64,000 bases of DNA from assembly GCA_018645325.1 (NCBI GenBank), contig JABGOU010000003.1, positions 1 to 64,000 of the forward strand, given 5' to 3'. This DNA is from Desulfobacula sp. Lineage in GTDB: Bacteria > Desulfobacterota > Desulfobacteria > Desulfobacterales > Desulfobacteraceae. The notes under the pieces were generated by a model that searched no databases, was not told the DNA's origin, and was given only the letters and a program-made list of their open reading frames with translations. Positions 1 to 6,935 of this stretch are shown piece by piece (positions within the stretch are counted from its first letter, which is position 1; every line of letters starts with the position of its first letter). The translations under genes and the position numbers were made by a program.

Positions 1-1
1 G

Positions 2-97
2 ATAAACACAGATAATCAACTGTCAGATTTTGTTGTAAATAGTGAAGCAGCTTTTTCCAGGGAGCATACTCAATGGACAGCCAGAAAGAATGACTAA
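2..97 (+). CDS. C-terminal end of a CDS cut by the window edge (unrecognised)
   Basis: The frame starting at base 2 is open for 31 codons from the left edge and ends at TAA 95-97. The residues (ending ...HTQWTARKND) match no family I recognise. It could be the tail of a gene that begins outside the window or chance open frame. A small hairpin (arms 125-130 and 136-141, loop ACAAG) lies 27 bp after the stop, but no T-run follows it. Confidence 0.25.
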   Translation: MNTDNQLSDFVVNSEAAFSREHTQWTARKND

Positions 98-551
98 TGG
101 ATTAAGAACTCAACAAGCAACCTGCTGCGGACAAGCCGCAGATGTTCAAAGTTATGTATAGGGGAAAAAAGACTTGCCCATCAAAGATGCTTGTCAGCGA
201 AGGAGATTGGAAGAGAAAAAAGAGATGAGAACAAATGAATGAATCAGAAGCAGTCACCCGGAAAAATAGAATTGATTTAAAACTCAAATCTTCATTATTG
301 AATTGGACAATCATTCATAATGATAAGGCTAAGGATACATCAAAACTTAACCGGCATGCCGTTTAAGAATACCAGACAGAAACCGGGCCGGCTGATATAC
401 TATGTTTAAACCTTTTGGACCATATTATCTTTAATACCAGGGGGTATTATTCTTTTGCTGAAAAAGATGAGATATAGAGATACGATGTTCAATAAATAAA
501 ATGAAATGGCTGTGACCAGTGATTTGGGGGCGAAGTCATTCGGGCGAACTA
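98..551. other. Gene-free stretch before rhuM
   Basis: No convincing gene is visible on either strand in these 454 bases. The sequence contains a short perfect hairpin (125-141) and a near-palindrome around 437-450 (AATACC...GGTATT). A motif resembling the 125-141 hairpin recurs at 3414-3430 (CTGCCGACAGGCCGCAG), just after another CDS, so it may be a small dispersed hairpin. Any rhuM promoter must lie here, but no clear -35/-10 pair stands out. Confidence 0.4.
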
Positions 552-1565
552 ATGAAAAACGAAATAGAAAATTCAAAAGGACAGTTTTTAGTCTATAAAG
601 CAGAAAACGGCACTGTCAAAATAGATGTGCGATTGTCCGATGAAACAGTCTGGCTGACACAGCAGCTTATGGCAGAGCTTTTTCAAACCACAAAGCAAAA
701 TATAAGTCTGCATGTAAACAATATTTATAAAGAACAGGAGTTGTCTTCAAAAACAACTGTCAAGGAATACTTGACAGTTCGAAAAGAAGGAAGTCGTGAG
801 GTAAAAAGGTTTCTTGATTATTATAATCTGGATGTCATTATTTCAGTGGGTTACAGGGTGAAATCACTACAGGGAACAAGGTTCCGCCAGTGGGCGACTA
901 AACGGATTCATGAATACATTGTAAAAGGATTTACAATGGATGATGACCGGTTGAAACAGGAGGGAGCAAGATCAAGATATTTTGAAGAGCTTCTCCAAAG
1001 AATCCGGGATATCAGAAGCAGTGAAAGAAATTTTTACCAGAAAGTAACGGATATTTATGCAACCAGCATTGATTATAAAAATGATGCCGCTCTAACCAAA
1101 GAATTCTTTGCAACCGTCCAGAATAAAATGCACTATGCCATCCATGGGCAGACGGCCGCAGAGATGATAAGCCAAAGAGTTGATGCAGACAAACCTTTCT
1201 TAGGGCTTACCGGTTTTCAAGGCAAATATATAACCACAAGAGATATTTCAATTGCAAAAAATTATCTTTTAGAAGATGAACTCAAACAGCTTAATCTCAT
1301 CGTCTCCATGTATCTTGACTTTGCTGAACTCCAGGCAACAAACGGCCGGTTAATGAAAATGCACGACTGGATTCAAAAACTTGATGATTTTCTGCGAGTC
1401 AGTGAAAAAGAGCTCCTGGCAGATGCCGGGAAAGTCAGTCATAAAAAAGCGGTCGAAAAAGCAATAACTGAATATGAGAAATACAGAAAAGCTGCGGATA
1501 CAAAATATATCTCTGATTTTGATCGTGAGATGAAAAAGCTATTGAAAGATGAGAAAAATACATAA
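552..1565 (+). CDS. RhuM family protein
   Basis: The 337-residue product matches the RhuM (virulence protein RhuM, Salmonella SPI-3) family. The N-terminal block shows the typical run: VKIDVRLSDETVWLTQQLMA, then FQTTKQNISLHVNNIY, REVKRFLDYYNLDVIISVGY and GTRFRQWATKRIHEYI. A helical C-terminal half ends in SDFDREMKKLL. The biochemical role of RhuM proteins is not established; the family often sits in pathogenicity, prophage or defence islands. The frame can be extended to a GTG at 519, but ATG 552 gives the usual RhuM N-terminus. A degraded second copy follows immediately, and the setting is accessory DNA. Confidence 0.85.
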   Translation: MKNEIENSKGQFLVYKAENGTVKIDVRLSDETVWLTQQLMAELFQTTKQNISLHVNNIYKEQELSSKTTVKEYLTVRKEGSREVKRFLDYYNLDVIISVGYRVKSLQGTRFRQWATKRIHEYIVKGFTMDDDRLKQEGARSRYFEELLQRIRDIRSSERNFYQKVTDIYATSIDYKNDAALTKEFFATVQNKMHYAIHGQTAAEMISQRVDADKPFLGLTGFQGKYITTRDISIAKNYLLEDELKQLNLIVSMYLDFAELQATNGRLMKMHDWIQKLDDFLRVSEKELLADAGKVSHKKAVEKAITEYEKYRKAADTKYISDFDREMKKLLKDEKNT

Positions 1566-1689
1566 AAAAATGATAGATCGGAGATCAAGGGGCACCGCCA
1601 TTAAAAATCTCTATGATTTTGACTTTCTTACTATCAGAGAAAAACATGATGAAAAAAATGATTGAAAAAGGACTGATTGATGGGGAACT

Positions 1690-1937
1690 ATGCTTCACTA
1701 TGAGCACGAAGGTGAACTTAAAGAAAGTTCAACTATTAAGGATTTCTTAATAGTTCAACAAGAGGGTGCAAGAGAGGTAAAACGCAAACAGGTTTTTTAT
1801 AATCTTGATGCAATTATATCTGTAGGTTATCGGATAAAAAGTCATTGAGTGATTTTGATAAAGCCATTAAACAGATAGAAAGCAAAAGCAAAAAGAAAAG
1901 CCGTTTGATCAAGCGGTTTCAGAAAGTTCCGTTATGA
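1690..1937 (+). pseudogene. Remnant of a second rhuM-like gene
   Basis: From ATG 1690 the translation runs through STIKDFLIVQQEGAREVKRK and VFYNLDAIISVGYRIKSH to TGA 1846-1848. It aligns with the middle of the upstream RhuM protein (TTVKEYLTVRKEGSREVKR, YYNLDVIISVGYRVKS). Overlapping this stop in another frame, 1848-1937 reads SDFDKAIKQIESKSKKKSR, matching the RhuM C-terminus (SDFDREMKKLL). The roughly 190 residues between these blocks and the start of the gene are missing. This is a diverged paralogue with an internal deletion and frame change, not a duplicate of the intact neighbour, because identity is only partial. Confidence 0.8.
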
Positions 1938-2108
1938 CCCTAGCAGAAAATGGTAATAGGGTCATAAGCTTGGGTCATAACACTGAGAGCTTGGGTCATA
2001 GCAGGTACCGTGAATCAGGCTGCCTGATTATCAAAGATCTCGAAAAACCCTTGATAGATAACCTTGATAAACTATCGGAAGATATAGCAGGCAGTCTTAT
2101 GACCCAAG
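1932..2108. repeat. Cluster of short direct and inverted repeats (GCTTGGGTCATA motif)
   Basis: The motif AGCTTGGGTCATA occurs at 1968-1980 (GCTTGGGTCATAA) and 1988-2000. Its inverse TTATGACCCAAGC is at 2096-2108. Shorter half-copies are TTATGACCC at 1932-1940 and GGGTCATAA at 1959-1967. The copies at 1968-1980 and 2096-2108 are exact inverse complements over 13 bp. The cluster starts at the end of the rhuM remnant and lies upstream of the 400-residue hypothetical gene. It could be an operator-like site or the scar of a deletion. Confidence 0.6.
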
Positions 2109-2181
2109 CGCAAAAAGCAAGGGATAAAAAAATAAGGTAGGTTATTTGATTAATCCATAAAGGTTTAAGGGAAACGATGAT

Positions 2182-3384
2182 ATGGATACTTTGGACAAGA
2201 TAATTGAGCAGATCTCTACAGTAACATCTGATGATGATGAGATATTTCGGGCCTTTCAAAAGCTCATAAAGGATAATGCCGGGCTGCCGGCTGATGGCTT
2301 TGTTATTGGTGAGCCGGTTTCAGTGACAGCTATTGAGTATAATGGTAATGTACGACGCGGATTGACGGCAAGATGCAGTCGTGATGATGGTTCCGTGCAT
2401 GAGCTTGCACTGGTGGAGGTCGTATTTCCCAAGACTTTTAAAGGGGGGCGATATATCGCTGCTTACCGTAAGTGGCTCGATTTGGACCCCTTTCCGGCTG
2501 AAAGTCAGGTTTCTTACCTGCACAGGCGGCATCACAAGGTAACTGCTGATGACATTGACTTGACCAAACCCGTCGAGCTAGTTGTACTCTCTGTCAAAGA
2601 CCGAACCGCCCGGTGCCGGTTGCTGGAAAGTGGCAGGATCATCACGCTGCGTGCAGGTGATCTTTCCCATGTCGTACCTGGCCAGATTATCACGATCAAG
2701 CCTAAAAAGCAGTGGCGCTATGGCGGTCACCCTTATCTCTCAGGAGAGATTCAATCTGCCCGGCTTGAAGCCCGGGCTCTGGGACTTGTACCCCTTGGCC
2801 TTGCAGATATGGGAATTTGGGATCCAGAGGAACACTATTGGGGAGAAGAAGATGACCCTTTGGAAGAATGGGAAAAATTGATCATTGCCAAGGGACCCCG
2901 TCCAATGTTTGAGATGGAGCAGGTGCTGCCCGGTGAATATGATGATGCTCCTTTTAATGATCCCATCTTACAGGCTGTTGATCTTAAGAATACCGGGAAA
3001 AATGCAGAAGCTAAAAAGCTTTTGATGGATTTATGTCAGGCAGATCTGCGCTGTCTTGATGCCCATTTCCATCTGGGCGGTCTTGTCTTTGATTATTATC
3101 CCAGGGATGCAATTGGACACTATGAAACCGGTCTGCGTATCGGCCAATTTTCACTGGGAGATGATTTCACCGGCGTGCTGCTGTGGGGATTTACTGACAA
3201 CCGCCCGTTTCTTCGCTGCATGCATGGCTATGGTTTGTGCCTGTGGCGTATGGGTCGTTTTGAGGAAGCTGAACATGTCTTTGACCAGATGCTTTGGCTG
3301 AACCCGTCAGACAATCAGGGAGCAAGGTTTATTTTAGATGAAGTGAAAGAAAAGATAACCTGGGAGGACAGTGAAAACAGGTAA
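2182..3384 (+). CDS. Hypothetical protein with TPR-like C-terminus
   Basis: I do not recognise the family of this 400-residue protein. Residues 1-240 look like a globular, beta-rich domain with a segment typical of small barrel folds (SGRIITLRAGDLSHVVPGQI, then ITIKPKKQWRYGGHPYLSGE). Residues about 245-390 look like tetratricopeptide-type helices: AVDLKNTGKNAEAKKLLMDL, LDAHFHLGGLVFD, GLCLWRMGRFEEAEHVFDQM. No signal peptide or membrane segment is seen, so it is probably cytosolic. ATG 2182 has an AAGGG ribosome site about 9 bases upstream. It sits between the rhuM remnant and the ParB-methyltransferase fusion; no functional link can be shown. Confidence 0.75.
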   Translation: MDTLDKIIEQISTVTSDDDEIFRAFQKLIKDNAGLPADGFVIGEPVSVTAIEYNGNVRRGLTARCSRDDGSVHELALVEVVFPKTFKGGRYIAAYRKWLDLDPFPAESQVSYLHRRHHKVTADDIDLTKPVELVVLSVKDRTARCRLLESGRIITLRAGDLSHVVPGQIITIKPKKQWRYGGHPYLSGEIQSARLEARALGLVPLGLADMGIWDPEEHYWGEEDDPLEEWEKLIIAKGPRPMFEMEQVLPGEYDDAPFNDPILQAVDLKNTGKNAEAKKLLMDLCQADLRCLDAHFHLGGLVFDYYPRDAIGHYETGLRIGQFSLGDDFTGVLLWGFTDNRPFLRCMHGYGLCLWRMGRFEEAEHVFDQMLWLNPSDNQGARFILDEVKEKITWEDSENR

Positions 3385-3465
3385 TCATCAACCAGGACTA
3401 TAACAAAAACATACTGCCGACAGGCCGCAGATTTTGGTTGTTGGGCTGATCTGAAAGAGGTTTTT

Positions 3466-3519
3466 ATGATTAATAAGAATACAATTGGTGTAAAAAATCA
3501 TGACTCAACAGACAAGTAA
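3466..3519 (+). CDS. Possible 17-residue leader peptide overlapping the methyltransferase start
   Basis: ATG 3466 is preceded by a good ribosome site (AAAGAGG, 3454-3460) and opens 17 codons (MINKNTIGVKNHDSTDK) to TAA 3517-3519. It overlaps the start of the downstream ParB-methyltransferase (ATG 3500), which lies in the +1 frame relative to it and has no clear ribosome site of its own. This arrangement suggests translational coupling, but the ORF is very short and may be fortuitous. Confidence 0.3.
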   Translation: MINKNTIGVKNHDSTDK

Positions 3520-4942
3520 AATTCCCATTTCTTCAATTATCCTTGATGAAGATATTTATCCCAGAAAGGGGATTGATCACAAGCGGGTGGCTATATTTTC
3601 CGAAAACATCAGGGATGGGTTCAGGTTTGATCCCATTGAGGTGGAGCCCTGCCCTGACAGGCCAGGTTGGTATCGCCTGCTGGATGGGGCTCACAGATGG
3701 AGCGCTTTCAAATCAACCGGGGTTGAAGAGGTAGAAGCCATCATAAAGGATCTGGATGGAAATGATCCTTTGCTGTATGCTGCAAAAAAAGCCATCGGCC
3801 CGAGACAATTGACGGAAGATGAATCAAGGGATACTGCCCGGCGGGCCTATTCGGGAAATGCAAGTCTCAGTTCTGTGGATATTGGGAAGGCTATTGGCCG
3901 GGCAAGACGAACTGTGGATTCCTACATAGCTGATCTTCGCGCTGTGAATCAGATGGGACTGGATATCAAGATATTCCGCATGAACCGCCTTGGCATCCCC
4001 CAGGACAGGATTGCCGAGAGATTGGGTCTGGCTCGGACATCGTTCCAATACCATTTGCCGAAAATGGCAACATTGCCAGATTCGGCAAATGGCGATTTAG
4101 CCAGTGGGTTCACTGTTGCCCAGGTGGCGCAAAAGCATGGCTGGGCAGATCCAATGGTCTGGTCTTTGGCCCTGGAAGGCAAAAATGATCATGATCGATT
4201 TAAGGAACTTGGCTGGGGATTTTGCACCTGGGATAACCTGAAGGTCACACGTAAGTGGGAATGGAATGATTGTGATAAACAATTCGGGGATGACTGGCCC
4301 GGACGTATCCCGGCCCAGCTCATCGCACATATTCTTCGTTATTTTACAAAGCCGGATGATCTGGTCCTTGATCCCATGGCCGGAGGCGGAGTTACCCCGG
4401 ACGCCTGCCTTGCCCTGGGCCGCAGATGCTGGGCCTTTGATATGATGGACCGGCCTGAAACCCGCCCTGAGATCGAACCATTCACATGGGATATTTCATC
4501 TGATCAAGGGCTTTTATGGCCTGTCAGCGCAAAGGAAAAACCTGATCTTGTCATCTTTGATCCGCCCTATTTTGACAAAAAAGCGGATAGCTATGATAAA
4601 AAAAGCATTTCCGGTTTATCCAGAAAAGCATACCTTGAATTTCTTGAGGCTTTTTTTATTCTGCTGAAACTCAATGTGAAAAAAAAGACACGACTTGCTT
4701 TTATCAATGCAGACTGGAGGGATTTTCAGAATACTTCGGCAATAGAAGAAAAATATAAAGGCGGCATCCTCATAGACGACTATATTGATATCCTGAAAAG
4801 AACGGGATGGTATCATACGCATATCATCCAGGCCCCCATATCATCCCAGCGTTTCAATGCCGGGGTGGTTTGTGCAATGCAGAAAAAAAACATTTTGGGC
4901 GTTATCAGCAGGTATGTGATTATCCTGGGTACTTACCATTGA
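3500..4942 (+). CDS. ParB-N domain / DNA methyltransferase fusion protein
   Basis: The 480-residue protein combines three parts. Residues about 6-110 are a ParB/sulfiredoxin-like domain (IPISSIILDEDIYPRKG, then YRLLDGAHRWSAFKSTGVEE). Residues about 110-190 contain two helix-turn-helix-like segments (VDIGKAIGRARRTVDSYIAD, GIPQDRIAERLGLARTSFQY). Residues about 260-470 form an N4-cytosine/N6-adenine methyltransferase domain with motif I DPMAGGG near residue 291 and catalytic DPPYFD near 354. It would methylate an exocyclic amino group in DNA. No restriction endonuclease gene is adjacent, so it is an orphan or regulatory enzyme on this evidence. Similar ParB-methylase fusions are known from phages and islands. 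Start ATG 3500 lacks a good ribosome site and may be coupled to the leader at 3466. Confidence 0.8.
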   Translation: MTQQTSKIPISSIILDEDIYPRKGIDHKRVAIFSENIRDGFRFDPIEVEPCPDRPGWYRLLDGAHRWSAFKSTGVEEVEAIIKDLDGNDPLLYAAKKAIGPRQLTEDESRDTARRAYSGNASLSSVDIGKAIGRARRTVDSYIADLRAVNQMGLDIKIFRMNRLGIPQDRIAERLGLARTSFQYHLPKMATLPDSANGDLASGFTVAQVAQKHGWADPMVWSLALEGKNDHDRFKELGWGFCTWDNLKVTRKWEWNDCDKQFGDDWPGRIPAQLIAHILRYFTKPDDLVLDPMAGGGVTPDACLALGRRCWAFDMMDRPETRPEIEPFTWDISSDQGLLWPVSAKEKPDLVIFDPPYFDKKADSYDKKSISGLSRKAYLEFLEAFFILLKLNVKKKTRLAFINADWRDFQNTSAIEEKYKGGILIDDYIDILKRTGWYHTHIIQAPISSQRFNAGVVCAMQKKNILGVISRYVIILGTYH

Positions 4943-5011
4943 CAATCAGACCAGACCTGACTAAACTATAAAGAGGTGATAATGGCTTATGAATACTCAA
5001 AGGAGTCTGTT

Positions 5012-5272
5012 ATGCAAATAACCAATATTTCAGAAGCAAAGGCCAATTTGTCTTTTTTGATTAAAACAGTTCAGGAAACAAATGAGCCTATAATAATCGG
5101 TAAGGCAGGAAAACCTGTGGCGATTCTTTCCGCTTTTAAGGAAAACAATTGTCCCCGTCAACTTGGTGGAAGTTGGGAAGGGAAGGTCAAAATTAGCTCA
5201 GACTTTGATGACGCTGATCAGGAGATTGAAGACAGTTTTTACAATTCATCTATTTTCCCGGATGAATCATGA
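5012..5272 (+). CDS. Phd/YefM-family antitoxin
   Basis: This protein has the Phd/YefM N-terminus MQITNISEAKANLSFLIKTV followed by EPIIIGKAGKPVAIL, which forms the DNA-binding fold that represses the operon. A variable acidic C-terminus would wrap the toxin. ATG 5012 is chosen because AAGGAG lies at 4999-5004 and because the family begins at MQIT; a longer start at ATG 4982 with AGAGG upstream is possible. The stop overlaps the toxin start by 4 bp (ATGA), so the two are translationally coupled. Length from this start is 86 residues, normal for the family. Confidence 0.9.
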   Translation: MQITNISEAKANLSFLIKTVQETNEPIIIGKAGKPVAILSAFKENNCPRQLGGSWEGKVKISSDFDDADQEIEDSFYNSSIFPDES

Positions 5273-5646
5273 ATATCCTGCTTGATACCCATGTATTAAT
5301 ATGGGCGTTAGAAAATAATCCCACGCTGACTGAGCGTGCTGTAAATGCAATTGTTGATGGCAACAATATGGTTTTTGTCAGTTCTGCCTCGGTTTGGGAA
5401 ATAAGCATTAAACAGAAACTTGGAAAGCTGGATGCCCCGGACAACCTGCTGGAAGAAATCAGAGTGCATAGATTTACCCCGCTCCATATCAATGCAGATC
5501 ATGCACAACTTGCTGGACAACTACCCTATATTCACAAAGATCCCTTTGATCGGATGCTTATTGCCCAGGCCATTATAGAAAAACTGGTGTTGCTGACTCG
5601 GGATGAATCAATAGCCAAGTATGATGTAAACATACTCAAAGCATAG
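5269..5646 (+). CDS. VapC-like PIN-domain toxin
   Basis: The 125-residue product is a PIN-domain RNase of the kind paired with Phd antitoxins. Acidic Mg-binding positions are visible: Asp6 in LLDTHVLIW, Glu in SASVWEISIKQKLGKL, and Asp residues in KDPFDRMLIAQA and TRDESIAKYD. By family it should cleave RNA (often tRNA or rRNA) when released from the antitoxin. It overlaps the antitoxin gene by 4 bp. The length is complete and no catalytic residue appears lost, so the module is probably functional. Confidence 0.9.
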   Translation: MNILLDTHVLIWALENNPTLTERAVNAIVDGNNMVFVSSASVWEISIKQKLGKLDAPDNLLEEIRVHRFTPLHINADHAQLAGQLPYIHKDPFDRMLIAQAIIEKLVLLTRDESIAKYDVNILKA

Positions 5647-5656
5647 TAAAATAGTA

Positions 5657-5680
5657 ATTCTGGGGACACCTTACTTAATT
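5657..5680. repeat. REP-like motif remnant (ATTCTGGGGACACC...)
   Basis: The 24 bases after the toxin stop start ATTCTGGGGACACC and end TTACTTAATT. From memory this closely resembles a dispersed motif often found near REP-associated (Y1) tyrosine transposase genes. Only one copy is seen here, with no transposase. The following 190 bases up to the sixA-like gene hold nothing recognisable. Confidence 0.3.
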
Positions 5681-5872
5681 AATGTCAAGTGTATTTTTCT
5701 TTTAAAGATATTCCTTGCAGAGAGCATAGAAAAAGAGCTTGGCGCATAAGGTTTGACGAACTCTATACATCAAAACAGACATTTATTTTTTCATTGCAAT
5801 GCTTAAAGTCGGTCTGTTAACCTTTAATCATAGTTTTAAAATGTAAATTTAAGATAATAAAGGAGGGCGACT

Positions 5873-6328
5873 ATGGCCATATTTTTGGTTCAACACGGTA
5901 TATGCCTGACAAAAGATCAGGATTCTGAAAAAGGACTTACCGAAAAAGGACGTTCTGATACTTTAAAAATTGCTGAAGTTGCGAAAGCCTATAAAATCCC
6001 CGTATTAAAAATTGTTCACAGTGGTAAGAAAAGAGCGGTGCAGACAGCTAATATTTTCAATAAGACGCTGGGTTTAAACAATCCTTGCGAACAAATTTTT
6101 GGAATTAAACCCTTAGATGGGGTCAAAGTGTTTGGTGATGAAATTGATCGTTTGTCAAATATCATGGTGGTTGGACATTTGCCATTTATGGAGAGGCTGG
6201 TCTCATATCTGACAGCTGGTTCCGAGGATTTGAGGGTAATAAAGTTTCAGAATTCAGGAATAGTCTGCCTTGATGATGAAGATGGAAGTTGGTTCATAAA
6301 ATGGACTCTTAATCCCAATATTTCATAA
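5873..6328 (+). CDS. SixA-like phosphohistidine phosphatase
   Basis: The 151-residue protein belongs to the histidine phosphatase superfamily, SixA branch, which dephosphorylates phosphohistidine on signalling proteins. The catalytic His is in LVQHG (residues 5-9), where most family members have RHG. The second-site Arg is in SGKKRAVQTA and the second His in VVGHLPFMERL. Start ATG 5873 has a strong AAGGAGG ribosome site. The replacement of Arg by Gln in the RHG motif is seen in some SixA-like proteins but could alter activity. Its real substrate here is unknown. Confidence 0.8.
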   Translation: MAIFLVQHGICLTKDQDSEKGLTEKGRSDTLKIAEVAKAYKIPVLKIVHSGKKRAVQTANIFNKTLGLNNPCEQIFGIKPLDGVKVFGDEIDRLSNIMVVGHLPFMERLVSYLTAGSEDLRVIKFQNSGIVCLDDEDGSWFIKWTLNPNIS

Positions 6329-6373
6329 GCTTGGAATCAATAGCTTTTTGCTTGGTATGTAATGAATTTAAGG

Positions 6374-6403
6374 TTGACTTTGGGAGGTTGAAGCATCTAT
6401 AGA
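6374..6403 (+). promoter_or_regulatory. Probable sigma70-type promoter of the mce-mcm-meaB cluster
   Basis: TTGACT at 6374-6379 and TATAGA at 6398-6403 are separated by 18 bp, close to consensus spacing, and lie 42 bp before the mce start codon. It is the best -35/-10 pair in the gap between the sixA-like gene and mce. Confidence 0.5.
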
Positions 6404-6444
6404 TAAGGTCTGTGAATTTATAGACTTATTTTGGAGATAAATAA

Positions 6445-6846
6445 ATGAAAATACTTAAAATAGATCATCTTGGAATTGCTGTCTCAAGCATTGATGAAAA
6501 GAAAAATTTCTGGACGGATGCTTTGGGACTGACCCTTGAGGGAACAGAAACAATTGAAGAACAGAAAGTGACAACCGCTTTTTTGCCCGTTGGGGAAAGT
6601 GAAGTGGAACTTTTGGAATCAACATCTAAAGAAGGCCCTGTTGCCAAATATATTGAAAAAAAAGGAGAAGGGATCCAGCATGTGGCCTTTAGGGTTGAAA
6701 ATATAGAAGAAGCCCTGGCAGAACTCAAAGAAAAAGGGATTAAACTTATCGACCAAAAACCCAGAATAGGAGCAGGTGGAGCTAAAATTGCATTTTTACA
6801 TCCCAAGTCTACTTCAGGGGTTTTAGTTGAATTGTGTGAAAGATAA
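6445..6846 (+). CDS. mce: Methylmalonyl-CoA epimerase
   Basis: This 133-residue VOC-fold enzyme interconverts (2S)- and (2R)-methylmalonyl-CoA. The beta-alpha-beta-beta-beta units begin with [14 protein letters not shown] and [16 protein letters not shown], which carry the metal-binding His residues. Glu residues are in SEVELLES and SGVLVELCE. Length is typical for the family. It directly precedes the mutase, its partner in the pathway, with an upstream promoter-like sequence, so it probably opens the propionate/methylmalonyl operon. Ribosome site GGAGA lies before ATG 6445. Confidence 0.95.
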   Translation: MKILKIDHLGIAVSSIDEKKNFWTDALGLTLEGTETIEEQKVTTAFLPVGESEVELLESTSKEGPVAKYIEKKGEGIQHVAFRVENIEEALAELKEKGIKLIDQKPRIGAGGAKIAFLHPKSTSGVLVELCER

Positions 6847-6935
6847 TTTGTGCCCAACCGAAAATTGCCAATTTTTTCGATTACTGCGTTGGCCAATAAT
6901 TTTATATTATAAATTTGATGTACCGGAGGATAACC

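Noticed and set aside
102..314. Minus-strand 70-residue frame near the left edge
   Set aside because: No ribosome site and no family resemblance; low-complexity hydrophobic translation of AT-rich DNA.
1934..2140. 68-residue + strand reading frame after the RhuM remnant
   Set aside because: It has no ribosome site, its first half is made of the TGACCC/GGGTCA repeat cluster, and the product matches nothing known.
5688..5819. 43-residue + strand frame after the toxin gene
   Set aside because: Only a GTG start without ribosome site, and no recognisable similarity.
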